Assembly (NCBI GenBank): GCA_900470095.1
Contig: UBZM01000036.1
Location: 234,763-298,762, forward strand
Direction: 5' to 3'
Length of the DNA: 64,000 nucleotides
DNA from: Hyphomicrobiales bacterium
GTDB taxonomy: Bacteria; Pseudomonadota; Alphaproteobacteria; Rhizobiales; Beijerinckiaceae
Made by a program: the position numbers and the translations under genes. The stretch's first letter is position 1, and every line of letters begins with the position of its first letter. The notes under the pieces were generated by a model. It worked only from the letters and a program-made list of their open reading frames with translations. It was not told where the DNA came from and made no database searches. Below, piece by piece: positions 15,553 through 24,638 of this stretch.

Positions 15553-17304
15553 ATGCCGATGATTATCGAACCGCGTGCCGGAGACGCAGAGGACGACGCC
15601 AGCAGCACGAAGAAGCGCTCCCTGATTGCCATTGCCGGAAGCATGCTGGGGGAGATCAACCTGCCCAAGCTTGCGCTGGCCTGGGTCATCCTCGCTCTCT
15701 TGCCAGGAGTTCTGCTCGGGCTCGCTCCGCTTGTCGCCACGGCCTGGTTCACCTCGATGTCGGGCCGGATCTATGCGCTGGCAGGAATCGGGCCGCTCAT
15801 TCTCCTGGCGCTGATCGCGGCTCTTGGCTGGTTCGGCTTCAGGCCGTTGTTTCGTGCTGCCGAGCGCAGCTTCTGGTCGCTGAATTCACTCGCCGTCCAG
15901 CCAGGTTATGCCCTGTGCCGCGAGGGGCTGCGGCATCTGGCGGAGCGCTTCCTCACAGCGGAGGCTAGCGAGGACAAGCGCGCGGGCCTGCGGGCCGCGA
16001 CCGCCATTGGTGCCGGCCTTGCTGCCTTCCTCATAGCCGCTGGCATTGCCGCGCTTGCCTGGCCCGCGACACGCTGGTCGGGCGAGATCGCCGATCTTGC
16101 CAATCCCTTGCGACTGGTCGTTCCCGCGCTTGCCAATACCGTGACCGTCATGAGCGGATATCTCGCGGTTGCTTCGCTCGCCTGGGGGCTTGCCGATGGG
16201 CTGATGGATCAGCCGCGCGATCTTGGCGTCTTTGACGAGATGCCTGCGTCAGCGCGCACATGGCGGGTCGTGCATCTCTCCGATATCCATGTCGTGGGGG
16301 AGCGCTATGGATTTCGGATCGAGAGCGGACGCGCCGGCCCGCGTGGCAATGAGCGGCTTGCCCAGGTTCTCGAGAGACTGGACGAGATCCACGCCCAGGA
16401 ACCGCTCGATTTCGTCTTGATCACCGGTGACATGACCGATGCGGGCCGGTCGGCCGAATGGGCGGAATTTCTCGACGCGATGGCGCGACATCCTGCGCTA
16501 GCCGAAAGGAGCTTCATCCTTCCCGGCAACCACGACGTGAACATCGTGGATCGCGCGAATCCGGCGCGGCTGGAATTGCCGACGAGCCCCGGAAAACGCC
16601 TGAGACAGATGCGGACGCTGTCGGCCATGGCCGCCATCCAGGGAGACCGGGTCCGGGTCGTCGACCAGGGCCGGACTGGACTGGGTCGCACCTTGTCGGC
16701 GGCGCTGGAGCCCCATCGAAAGACGATTGCCGCCTTCGCCGATGCCGGCTCGCTGCGCCTGTCGGCCGGGCTGGCCAATATCTGGGACGATATCTTCCCG
16801 ATGGTGCTGCCGCCGACGGGAGAGGACGGGTTAGGGCTCGTGCTCCTGAACTCGAACGCCGAAACGCATTTCTCCTTCACCAATGCGTTGGGCCTCGTCT
16901 CGGAAGAGGACATGCGGGCGATGCTCGCGATTCTGCGCCAATATCCGAAGGCGCGCTGGGTCATCGCCCTGCATCACCATCCCGTGGAATATCCGAAGCC
17001 GGCCAAGGCCTTCTCGGAGCGCATCGGCACCGCGCTGATCAATGGCAGCCGATTCGTGCGCCAGCTCAAGCCGATGTCGCATCGGCTCGTCGCGATGCAC
17101 GGACACCGCCATGTCGACTGGATCGGGCGCTGCGGTCCGCTGAAAATCATTTCGGCGCCGTCTCCTGTGATGGAGGCGACGGATGACGAGGCGACCAGCT
17201 TCTATATTCATACGCTGGCAGCCGCCACGGATGGCGGTCTTGCCCTCCTCGAGCCGCAGCGGATCGAGGTCGCGCCCAGGCCGGACGCCGGCCTCAGCTC
17301 TTGA
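15553..17304 (+). CDS. membrane-anchored metallophosphoesterase
   Basis: 583-residue protein. The first 230 residues contain four or five hydrophobic helices and the rest is a calcineurin-like phosphoesterase domain. All dimetal motifs are visible: HLSDIHV (around residue 240), GDMTD (around 295), PGNHDV (around 325), HHHPVEY (around 475) and HGHRH (around 515). It should hydrolyse a phosphoester at the membrane face; lipid, nucleotide and protein substrates are all known in the family. The gene ends inside the last codons of the convergent UPF0118 gene (11 bp overlap of coding ends). Weak ribosome-binding sequence; the ATG at 15553 is the first after an in-frame stop. Confidence 0.82.
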   Translation: MPMIIEPRAGDAEDDASSTKKRSLIAIAGSMLGEINLPKLALAWVILALLPGVLLGLAPLVATAWFTSMSGRIYALAGIGPLILLALIAALGWFGFRPLFRAAERSFWSLNSLAVQPGYALCREGLRHLAERFLTAEASEDKRAGLRAATAIGAGLAAFLIAAGIAALAWPATRWSGEIADLANPLRLVVPALANTVTVMSGYLAVASLAWGLADGLMDQPRDLGVFDEMPASARTWRVVHLSDIHVVGERYGFRIESGRAGPRGNERLAQVLERLDEIHAQEPLDFVLITGDMTDAGRSAEWAEFLDAMARHPALAERSFILPGNHDVNIVDRANPARLELPTSPGKRLRQMRTLSAMAAIQGDRVRVVDQGRTGLGRTLSAALEPHRKTIAAFADAGSLRLSAGLANIWDDIFPMVLPPTGEDGLGLVLLNSNAETHFSFTNALGLVSEEDMRAMLAILRQYPKARWVIALHHHPVEYPKPAKAFSERIGTALINGSRFVRQLKPMSHRLVAMHGHRHVDWIGRCGPLKIISAPSPVMEATDDEATSFYIHTLAAATDGGLALLEPQRIEVAPRPDAGLSS

Positions 17305-18355
17305 CGGGTGCCTCGATCGGGACCGCAGCCGTGTCCTTCTCGGGCGAGCCGAAGAGCTCTGCAAGCCACAGGCTCGAGGGATGCTGGGCGCAGAAGGTCA
17401 GGAATGCGATCGTGATCGGCACGCCGATGAAGGCGCCGAAGACGCCCCAGAGATAGCTCCAGAAGAACACGGAGAACAGCACGGTCGCCGGAGAGATCGA
17501 GAGCGCGCTGCCGGCGACGCGCGGCTCGATATAGCTGCCGACGATGAACTGGATCAGGTTGAGGCAGGCAAAGACCGCAATCACCGCCTGCCAGGATCCG
17601 AACTGTGTCATCGCAAACAAGGTCGGGAAGACCGTGGCGACGAGCGGGCCCAAGAAGGGAATGTAGTTCAAGGAAAAGGCGATGAAGCCCCATTCCTCCG
17701 CAAGCTGAAGCCCGACCGCCTTGGCAAAGGCCCAGACCAGCAGGCCGGTGATGAGGCTCATCGCGGTCCTGACCACCATGTACCGGCGGATCTTGCTGGC
17801 GGTGGCCGTGCTGCCCTGGAGCAGGACCCGGCCGGTCTCGCGGTTGCGCATGCTGCGCAGCTTCCGCCCGAAATCGTCGACTTCCAGCAGGCCGAGGATG
17901 ACGTAGACGAGGACGACGAGCCAGAAGCTCATCGTGCTGTTGAGGCGGCCGGTGATGGTCTGGGCGGTGCGCAGCATCCAGCTGACATTGAAGTTCTCCG
18001 ACCAGACACCGGCCACGGCCACGCCATGCCCTTCCAGCCAGATCGTGATCTGGTCGTAGAACGACTGGAAGCGCGCAGCGTCGCTGACGATCCAGCGGCC
18101 GACGCGGCCGAAGGCCCAGACGATCAGCGACCCGAAGGCGAAGAAGGCGACGACCATGACCACGACACTGATCGCGAGCGCGAGCAGGCGGGGCAGAAAG
18201 GTCTGCAGGCTCTTCTGAAGCGGCCAGACGAGCGCGATGATGAAAAGCGCAAAGGCGACCGGCGCGAAGACCGAACTGGCGATCGACAGCGCGGCGACCG
18301 CCATGATCGTCGCAATCAGAATCAGGGCGCCTTGATAGATCTTGCCGGAGGTCAT
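17294..18355 (-). CDS. AI-2E family (UPF0118) transporter
   Basis: 353-residue inner-membrane protein with the UPF0118 pattern: paired hydrophobic hairpins at the N-terminus, a polar domain around residues 80-140, then a long hydrophobic C-terminal half with the conserved NYIPFLGPLVA and GSYIEPRVAG segments. Members have been reported as AI-2 exporters and also as Na+(Li+)/H+ antiporters; next to an Mrp operon the second role deserves weight. I start at the ATG at 18355, which has AGGA 6 nt upstream; the frame is open to 18409. Downstream of the patatin gene on the same strand (69 bp). Confidence 0.82.
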   Translation of the reverse strand: MTSGKIYQGALILIATIMAVAALSIASSVFAPVAFALFIIALVWPLQKSLQTFLPRLLALAISVVVMVVAFFAFGSLIVWAFGRVGRWIVSDAARFQSFYDQITIWLEGHGVAVAGVWSENFNVSWMLRTAQTITGRLNSTMSFWLVVLVYVILGLLEVDDFGRKLRSMRNRETGRVLLQGSTATASKIRRYMVVRTAMSLITGLLVWAFAKAVGLQLAEEWGFIAFSLNYIPFLGPLVATVFPTLFAMTQFGSWQAVIAVFACLNLIQFIVGSYIEPRVAGSALSISPATVLFSVFFWSYLWGVFGAFIGVPITIAFLTFCAQHPSSLWLAELFGSPEKDTAAVPIEAPVKS

Positions 18356-18424
18356 CTGCATTCCTGGTGAGGCTTGGTGTCGGGAGGTCGGTGCTGAGGT
18401 GCGCGGCAAATGCGGCCGCTCCTC

Positions 18425-19510
18425 TCAGATGCCTTCGGTCAACTCGTCGAGATCGAGTGTCGAGGTCCTGCCGATGTTGTCCCGATGCTCCCGATAGAAG
18501 GACTCTGCTGAGCGCCTTCCTTCGTTGTGGAGCATGGTCAGGAACTCCCATTCGGCATTGAGCTTGGAGGAGTAGCCGAGCTCGGTCATGGCGTCGCTGG
18601 TGATGCGGTGAAGGCGCATGCGGGCCCAGCGCGCGCCCTCACCGCTCTCGGGATTGGCCTTCTGGCGCAGCAGCGCCATCATCCGCAATTCCTTCAGCAG
18701 CACCGCGTTGAACGACACCTCGTTCAGCCGGTTGAGGATGTCACGCGCGGTACGCGGTGTCTCCGGTCGCTCGACCGGGTTGATCTGAACCAGGATGGTG
18801 TCGAGCGCATCGCTGTGCTTGATCAACGGCGTCATCGTCGGATTGCCGGAATAGCCGCCGTCCCAGTAGCTCTCGCCGTCGATCTCGACGGCCTGGAACA
18901 GCGTCGGCAGGCAGGCGGAGGCCAGGAGCACGTCGGGCGTGATCTCGGCATTGCGGAACACCCGCCCCCGGCCTGTGCGCACATTGGTGGCGGTAATGAA
19001 GAGCTTGATCGGGCTTGTGGTCAGGCTGCCGAAATCGATCACCTCGGCGAGGATATCGCTGAGCGGGTTCGAGCCGCTCGGATTCAGGCTGTAGGGAGAG
19101 ACCACCCTCGACATCATGTCCATGGCGACGAAGAGCGGCGAGTTGTCTAGCGTCCAGCGGCCGAGCAGGATGTCCAGCGGGCTGCGCTGGAATGGGCTGA
19201 AGCGCGCCGCGTCCGAAACCTTTCGCCAGAACAGCTCGAGTGCCTCGCGTGCGCCAGCGCGGCCGCCCTTGGCATAGCCCGAGGCCAGTACGGCCGCATT
19301 CATGGCGCCGGCCGAGGTTCCCGAGATCGCCTCGATCTCGAGCCAGTCCTCCTCCAGGATCCGGCACAACACGCCCCAGGTGAAGGCGCCGTGAGCCCCG
19401 CCACCCTGAAGCGCCAGGTCGATGGCGAGGGGCTCGCGCTTGGTGCGATTGTCCTTGGCGCTGTCGTCGCCGCTGCGGGGCGCGCGTGCAGATGTCGGTG
19501 CTTTGCTCAC
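18425..19510 (-). CDS. patatin-like phospholipase
   Basis: 361-residue cytosolic patatin family hydrolase. The oxyanion loop GGGAHG (around residue 36), nucleophile motif GTSAG (around 63) and catalytic aspartate in DGGYSG (around 215) are all present, giving the Ser-Asp dyad that cleaves acyl groups from phospholipids. No signal peptide. The start is a GTG at 19510 with GGGA a few bases upstream. It shares its strand with the UPF0118 gene (69 bp downstream) and the beta-helix gene (37 bp upstream), so all may be one transcript. Confidence 0.85.
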   Translation of the reverse strand: MSKAPTSARAPRSGDDSAKDNRTKREPLAIDLALQGGGAHGAFTWGVLCRILEEDWLEIEAISGTSAGAMNAAVLASGYAKGGRAGAREALELFWRKVSDAARFSPFQRSPLDILLGRWTLDNSPLFVAMDMMSRVVSPYSLNPSGSNPLSDILAEVIDFGSLTTSPIKLFITATNVRTGRGRVFRNAEITPDVLLASACLPTLFQAVEIDGESYWDGGYSGNPTMTPLIKHSDALDTILVQINPVERPETPRTARDILNRLNEVSFNAVLLKELRMMALLRQKANPESGEGARWARMRLHRITSDAMTELGYSSKLNAEWEFLTMLHNEGRRSAESFYREHRDNIGRTSTLDLDELTEGI

Positions 19511-19547
19511 GTCGGTCCCATCCTGAATGCGAGGCGAGCCGGCCGGG

Positions 19548-21284
19548 TCACGGCGACTTCACCAACCCCGAAAAACCGGCAACAGCCAGCAGGCTCAAAG
19601 CCCAGCCGACGATCGACTGGAAGTAGAAATAGGTGATGGCAATGCGACCGCCCGGCTTGGACGGATTAGGCCGCCAGAAGGTTCTTTGCCCCATGTCGAG
19701 CACCGGCAGCAGCGTATCGAGCGAGTACATCCAAGGGCTGAAGGCCGGGTAGCTCGACGCCTCCCAGCGCTGGCGAAAGCAGGCGAGCTGGGTCTGGCCG
19801 GGCTCGGCCAGGCCGCTCGTCTGCTGGGTGGCGATCAGGGAGCGCTGCTCGGATCGTTCGATGCCGCACAAGGTCCATTCGGGCGAACGCAGAACTACGG
19901 CGCTATTGGGCATCACGGCCCCCCGGTGCTCGGCATAACCGAAGATGGCGACGCCCAGAAACCAGAAGAACAGGAGCCAGACAAAGGCCAACAGCGGCTG
20001 GCGACCATAGGCTAGGGTGATTCCAAGCACACCGTCGGCGGCTGTCAGAAGCCCCCGCAGCACGGGATTGGCGGCCCGTTTGCGCCGGGCCTGCCTTTGC
20101 AGGCGCTCCTTGACGACGAGCACGGCGCGAGCATCCTCGCCATGTCCCATCTCGCGGAAGACGGAGGCCAGCTGTTCATAGGGCTGGGGCCAGAAATCCT
20201 CGCCCCAGCGCTCGGGCGCCTGCCGCCCCAGCCAGTCGAGTCGGCTCTCGGCATCGACTGGCCCGTCGATGAAGGCGCCATAGCGGCAGCGATTCAGGAG
20301 AAGATCGCCCTGCTTGGGCCAACAGGCTGCCTCGTCATGGATGGTCCCGATCGACGCGCCGGTCAGCACCAGCGCGCCGTTCACCTGGGCATCCCGGCGC
20401 AGGAAGAACGCGCCCTTGATCGCACTGCGGCTCATGTCCAGCGTAGTCTGGCCGGCGGCGCCAAGAACCGCGCCTGAGCAGTCGATGTCGCCGCCGATCT
20501 GCGAGGCGATCAGCCGGATCTCGCCTTCGATACGCGCGCTACGCAGCACGACGCTGCCGCGGTTCTCGATTTCACTCGCATCGATTGCGCTGCCGTCGGT
20601 CCGGGTGATGGTAGCGCCGGCGCAGTCGAGATCGGCGGCCAGCACTGCGCCGGACAGGTTGATGCCGCCGCGCAGCGTCGCTCCCCGCGCCAGGACGTTG
20701 CGGGCCTCCAGGCTTGGGGCGAGCAGCGCGTAGCCGCTCGGTGCGCGAATGGTGGCACCATCGCATTCAAGATTACCGCCGAGACGCGACTGAACGAGAT
20801 CAACCTCACCAGTGACCTCCGCGCCGCGCAGATAGACGCCGCCGCGCGCCTCGAGCCGCTCCGCCTGGAGCCCGGGAAGCGAGGAGCCGTCCAGGAACAG
20901 GCGGTTGATGATCGCAGCCCTGAAGATCGGCGCGGCCTCGAAATGGCAGTCGTTCAGGCCGATGTCGCGGAAGACACGACAGGCTTCGAGGTCGAGAACA
21001 TCCGTGATCCAGGCGCCGCTGATCCTGACGCCCTTCTCGTGGGGGCGGCAGCCTTCCTCGCCTCCCAGCATGAGAAAGCGCAGGAAGGGCGCCCGGATGA
21101 CCCGCGCCGGGTCGGGTTTCTCCGGGCGCGAGCCGTCTCCCAGACGGTCGAAGTTACCGCTGAGAAGCTTGGCGACGACCTCCTCCTCTGCTGGCAGCAG
21201 GGGGCGGAAATCGTCGAGGCGCGCCGTCGCGATGGCCCATTGGGCTCGTTCTGCTCCCGCTTCGGCGCCCCAGTCCTGCATCAT
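19548..21284 (-). CDS. beta-helix-like repeat protein with C-terminal membrane helices
   Basis: 578-residue protein not assigned to a named function. Residues about 75-345 form repeats of roughly 20-25 residues rich in G, A, L and D, such as LRGAEVTGEVDLVQSRLGGN and GATIRAPSG, resembling a pentapeptide- or bactofilin-like right-handed beta-helix. Residues about 445-470 and 550-575 are strongly hydrophobic, so the helix domain would be tethered to the membrane. The start at 21284 overlaps the stop of the DUF1269 gene by 4 nt (ATGA), which ties this protein to the DUF1269 and M17 genes. A scaffold or envelope-stress role is only a guess. Confidence 0.6.
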   Translation of the reverse strand: MMQDWGAEAGAERAQWAIATARLDDFRPLLPAEEEVVAKLLSGNFDRLGDGSRPEKPDPARVIRAPFLRFLMLGGEEGCRPHEKGVRISGAWITDVLDLEACRVFRDIGLNDCHFEAAPIFRAAIINRLFLDGSSLPGLQAERLEARGGVYLRGAEVTGEVDLVQSRLGGNLECDGATIRAPSGYALLAPSLEARNVLARGATLRGGINLSGAVLAADLDCAGATITRTDGSAIDASEIENRGSVVLRSARIEGEIRLIASQIGGDIDCSGAVLGAAGQTTLDMSRSAIKGAFFLRRDAQVNGALVLTGASIGTIHDEAACWPKQGDLLLNRCRYGAFIDGPVDAESRLDWLGRQAPERWGEDFWPQPYEQLASVFREMGHGEDARAVLVVKERLQRQARRKRAANPVLRGLLTAADGVLGITLAYGRQPLLAFVWLLFFWFLGVAIFGYAEHRGAVMPNSAVVLRSPEWTLCGIERSEQRSLIATQQTSGLAEPGQTQLACFRQRWEASSYPAFSPWMYSLDTLLPVLDMGQRTFWRPNPSKPGGRIAITYFYFQSIVGWALSLLAVAGFSGLVKSP

Positions 21285-21805
21285 GTGGCGGCCGGAGGGG
21301 CGGCTTCGGCGCTGGCGCTTGCAGTGGCCGCCAGGGCTTCCCGCAACGCAGCCTCCTTGGTCTCGTCGAAAGATGTGCTCATCAGCGTACCGCCGACGCC
21401 CTTCAGATCGGCGAGGACCTTGTCGGTGGTCATCTTGCGGATCAGCAGGAAGAGCCCGGCGGTGTTGGGTTGCAATGCGCTGGCCGCGTCCTTCATGAAC
21501 TGGTCGTTGATCCCGACATCGCTGAGCTTTCCGCCGAGCGCGCCCGAAGCGGCTCCGAGAGCCGTGCCCAGCAGCGGGGCCAGGAAGATGAAACCGATCA
21601 AGGTGCCCCACAAGGCGCCCGATGCGGCGCCGGCTGCCGTCAGGTTCATCATCTGGTTGAGTTTGACCTGCCCCTTCTCGTCCTTGACGACGACGACCGC
21701 GTCGCCGAGCTCGATCAGATATTCGCGCTGGAGCGAAAGGACCTTCTGACGGACCTCTTCGGCCTTCTGTTCGGTCGGGAAGGCGATGAAAACCAGATCG
21801 CTCAT
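21281..21805 (-). CDS. DUF1269 membrane-associated protein
   Basis: 174-residue protein of the DUF1269 family. An N-terminal alpha/beta part (MSDLVFIAFPTEQKAEEV) is followed by a glycine/alanine-rich hydrophobic hairpin (around residues 55-100, including GTALGAASGALGG) and a short C-terminal domain with the GLFLLIRKMT strand. Family members are often found with stress and ion-homeostasis genes; function unknown. Both ends overlap neighbours by 4 nt, so it is translated in series with the M17-like protein and the beta-helix protein. Confidence 0.8.
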   Translation of the reverse strand: MSDLVFIAFPTEQKAEEVRQKVLSLQREYLIELGDAVVVVKDEKGQVKLNQMMNLTAAGAASGALWGTLIGFIFLAPLLGTALGAASGALGGKLSDVGINDQFMKDAASALQPNTAGLFLLIRKMTTDKVLADLKGVGGTLMSTSFDETKEAALREALAATASASAEAAPPAAT

Positions 21806-23355
21806 GAGTGCAGCTCCATTGCTGAGGGGGAGGGAAGGGGCAGGCCATTCGGCGACGCTGCTTCCGCGGCGCGGCTGATGAGGAATTCGGCGAGCAGCGG
21901 AACAGGCCGGCCGGTCGAGGCCTTGGTGGCGCCCGAGATCGACGCGGTGCCGGCAATGTCCAGATGGGCCCAAGGATAAGCCCTGGCGAACCGGGCGAGA
22001 AAGCAGGCGGCGGTGATCGCGCCGGCCGCGCGCCCGCCGAGATTGCTGGTATCGGCAAAGCTGCTGCCGAGCTGGCCGAAATAGTCGTCCCAGATCGGGA
22101 GCTGCCAGACGCGATCACCCGACACGCCCCCGCATCGCAGAAGCTCGGCGGCGAGCGCCTCGTCATTGGCGAAGAGGCCGCTGGCATGCGAGCCGAGAGC
22201 CACGACGCAGGCCTCGGTCAGGGTCGCGACGTCGATGACGCAGGCCGGCGAGAAGCGCTCGGCATAGGTCAGGACATCGCAAAGCAGGAGCCGTCCTTCG
22301 GCCTCGTGGGTGCGGATCTCGATGGTCTGGCCCGACATCGAGGTGACGATGTCTCCCGGGCGGCTGGCGCTGCCGCTGGGCATGTTCTCGGCCGCAGCAA
22401 TCAGTCCGACGACGTTGATCGGCAGCTCCAGGCGGGCGACCGTGCGCATCACCCCGAGAACGCTGCCGGCACCGCTCATGTTGAATTTCATTTCGTCGGG
22501 GTCGGCTCCCGGGGTCAGCGGCGTGCCTCCGATATCGAAGGTGATGCCCTTGCCGATGAGGACGATGGGCCGGCTCCGGGCTTTGCGCCCATTGGACTGC
22601 ATCACGATGAGCTTGCAGGGATTGGCGGAGCTCCTGCCGACGACGAGAAAGGCGCCCATGCCGAGCGCTTCGAGCTTCTCGCGCTCCAGGACTTCGACAT
22701 CGAAGCCGAATTCCCTCCCCATCTCCTGCGCCGTGCTGGCGAGGAAGGCCGGCGTGCAGATATTGCCCGGCAGGTTGCCAAGATCCTTCGCAAGGGCGAC
22801 ACCTTCAGCGACGGCGATGCCCTGACGCAGCGCGCCAACGAGCTCCGACGTAAGGGTTTGCGGAACGAGCAGCATGATGCTGCGCAGCGGGCGGGCCCGC
22901 GCTTTCTGGCCGTGAGGATGGGCTCCGGGCAGGACGAAGACGTATCCGCCATCGGCCAGAATTTGTGCGGCCTGTTGAACCTGCCAGTTCAAGCTGCGCT
23001 TGGGGACCTCTTGTTCAGCCAGGGCGATGACGGCTTCGGAGACGACACTCTCCGCGATGATCTTCGCCGTTGCCGAAAGTGCCCGCAAATAGGCGCGGTC
23101 GGAGAAGGCTTCGGGTTTGCCGAGGCTGACGAGCAGGATGCGGGCCGCGACGGAGCCCGGCAAATGATGGATCAGCAAGGTTGCGCCGGGCGCCTCGCCC
23201 AGTTCGCCGCGCCCGACGATCGTGGAAAGCCTGCCACCCGTCCGGTCGTCGAGACGGCGAGCCGACCCGGTCAGCGCGCCGCCGCTGAATACGCCGACGA
23301 CGAGGAGCTCGGTCCTGAGCCTTTCCGCCTCACCGACCGCGGGGATGATCTCCAT
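21802..23355 (-). CDS. M17 leucyl aminopeptidase-like protein with altered active site
   Basis: 517-residue member of the M17 (PepA) family with the N-terminal and C-terminal catalytic domains in normal length. Aligning by eye with E. coli PepA, K269, D274, E353 and R355 are kept, but the catalytic lysine (PepA K282) is T281, the metal ligand D293 is N292, and D352 is E351 (HEAEGRL where PepA has TDAEGRL). Three of seven canonical active-site positions are therefore changed, so normal aminopeptidase activity is doubtful. The ATG at 23355 has GGAG 7 nt upstream. First gene of a coupled trio with DUF1269 and the beta-helix protein. Confidence 0.82.
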   Translation of the reverse strand: MEIIPAVGEAERLRTELLVVGVFSGGALTGSARRLDDRTGGRLSTIVGRGELGEAPGATLLIHHLPGSVAARILLVSLGKPEAFSDRAYLRALSATAKIIAESVVSEAVIALAEQEVPKRSLNWQVQQAAQILADGGYVFVLPGAHPHGQKARARPLRSIMLLVPQTLTSELVGALRQGIAVAEGVALAKDLGNLPGNICTPAFLASTAQEMGREFGFDVEVLEREKLEALGMGAFLVVGRSSANPCKLIVMQSNGRKARSRPIVLIGKGITFDIGGTPLTPGADPDEMKFNMSGAGSVLGVMRTVARLELPINVVGLIAAAENMPSGSASRPGDIVTSMSGQTIEIRTHEAEGRLLLCDVLTYAERFSPACVIDVATLTEACVVALGSHASGLFANDEALAAELLRCGGVSGDRVWQLPIWDDYFGQLGSSFADTSNLGGRAAGAITAACFLARFARAYPWAHLDIAGTASISGATKASTGRPVPLLAEFLISRAAEAASPNGLPLPSPSAMELHS

Positions 23356-23468
23356 AGAATGTCTCCAAGAGGACATCATGGCATCGCTTGGCTGGAGAAT
23401 GGCGTGATCCCGCCGGGAAGCTCTTTGGTTGCAGGGCCCCGCTCGCTGCGGAGAAAGATTGTCATATG

Positions 23469-24638
23469 TCACGAAGGCGGAAGCACGGGGCCTCCCGGCG
23501 GCTGAGCCGCCGCAGTGCGGCCCGCCTCGCGCGCGGCGGCAAGCGGTTGCACGCGCTGGCCCGGGTGCAGCACCTGAATGCCGCCGGAGACAATGACCTC
23601 CCCGGGCTCAAGTCCTTGCGAGACGACGACGAGGCCAGGGTCAAAGCGCAGGACATCGACATTGCGCAGCGATACCGTCGATTTCACCGGATCGACGATC
23701 CAGACGGCCGGCGACAGGCCCTGCTGGGTCAGGGCGCTGGCCGGAATGGAGACGATCGCGGCCGATGTGAGCTCCACGGTCCCGACCACAGTCGACCCCA
23801 GCCGCATGTCCTCCGGTGGATCGATCAGGCCAATCCTGACCGCAAAGGTCCGCGTCACGGGGTCGGCTTGCGGAGCCACTTCGCGAATACGACCAAATGC
23901 GCTCACAGTCGGAGACTCGGCGAGCGAGACCCGGATCGGAATGTCGCCCTGCAGCGTCTCCAGCAGCCTGGCCGGGACGTTGAAGACCGCGTCACGGCCG
24001 TCCTCGCGCGCCAGTTGAACCACGACTTGCCCGGCCTGCACGACCTCGCCCGGCTCGATGTTGCGGGCGGTCACGACGCCCGAGACGCCTGCCCGCAACT
24101 CTGTGAAGCCGAGCCGATCCTGTGCCAGCTCGACTTGCGCTTCGGCGTTCTCGAGCTGGGCCTGCGCGGCCTCTTGCGCCTTGAGTGACTGATCGAAACG
24201 AGGCCGGGTGGTGAAGCCCTGCGCCATCAGCCGTTCCTGACGCTCGAACGTATTGCGCGTCGTGTTCACCTCGCCGCGGGCCGCTTCGAGCGCTGCCTTG
24301 GCCGCTGTCAGCGCGTTGCGTTCGAGCGAGGGGTCAAGGCGGGCAACGATCTGCCCGGCCGCGACGCGATCTCCGACATTGACCGGCCGCTCGGCGACGC
24401 GGCCGCCGATGCGGAAGCCAAGCCCGACATTCTTCTCGGCCTGGATCTCGCCGCTCAACCTGATGTCGTTGGCGAGTTTGCCGGCCTCGACCTTGACCAC
24501 CCGGACGGGGCGGCCCTCGGAAGGGGCGGTCTCCTGGTTCTGGCAAGCAGCCAGCGTCAGGACGAGCATCGAGACGGCCGCGGCGCGGAGAATTCGCACG
24601 GCCGAGGGCTTGAACCGGATGGCTGGAATCGGTCTCAT
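23469..24638 (-). CDS. RND efflux periplasmic adaptor lipoprotein (second)
   Basis: 389-residue membrane fusion protein. An N-terminal lipoprotein signal ends in LTLAAC, so the protein is probably lipidated. After it come the lipoyl/barrel-sandwich halves (IGGRVAERPVNVGDRVAAGQ and ELRAGVSGVVTARN), a helical hairpin of about 70 residues and beta-barrel domains (PQADPVTRTFAVRIGL). It bridges the inner-membrane RND pump to an outer-membrane channel. Last gene of a three-gene operon; overlaps the RND gene by 4 nt. No outer-membrane channel gene is encoded nearby. Confidence 0.87.
   Translation of the reverse strand: MRPIPAIRFKPSAVRILRAAAVSMLVLTLAACQNQETAPSEGRPVRVVKVEAGKLANDIRLSGEIQAEKNVGLGFRIGGRVAERPVNVGDRVAAGQIVARLDPSLERNALTAAKAALEAARGEVNTTRNTFERQERLMAQGFTTRPRFDQSLKAQEAAQAQLENAEAQVELAQDRLGFTELRAGVSGVVTARNIEPGEVVQAGQVVVQLAREDGRDAVFNVPARLLETLQGDIPIRVSLAESPTVSAFGRIREVAPQADPVTRTFAVRIGLIDPPEDMRLGSTVVGTVELTSAAIVSIPASALTQQGLSPAVWIVDPVKSTVSLRNVDVLRFDPGLVVVSQGLEPGEVIVSGGIQVLHPGQRVQPLAAAREAGRTAAAQPPGGPVLPPS

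Noticed and set aside
17294..18355. Autoinducer-2 transport as the definite role of the AI-2E family gene
   Set aside because: The family name rests on few cases and members also exchange Na+ for H+. No other AI-2 gene is in the window.
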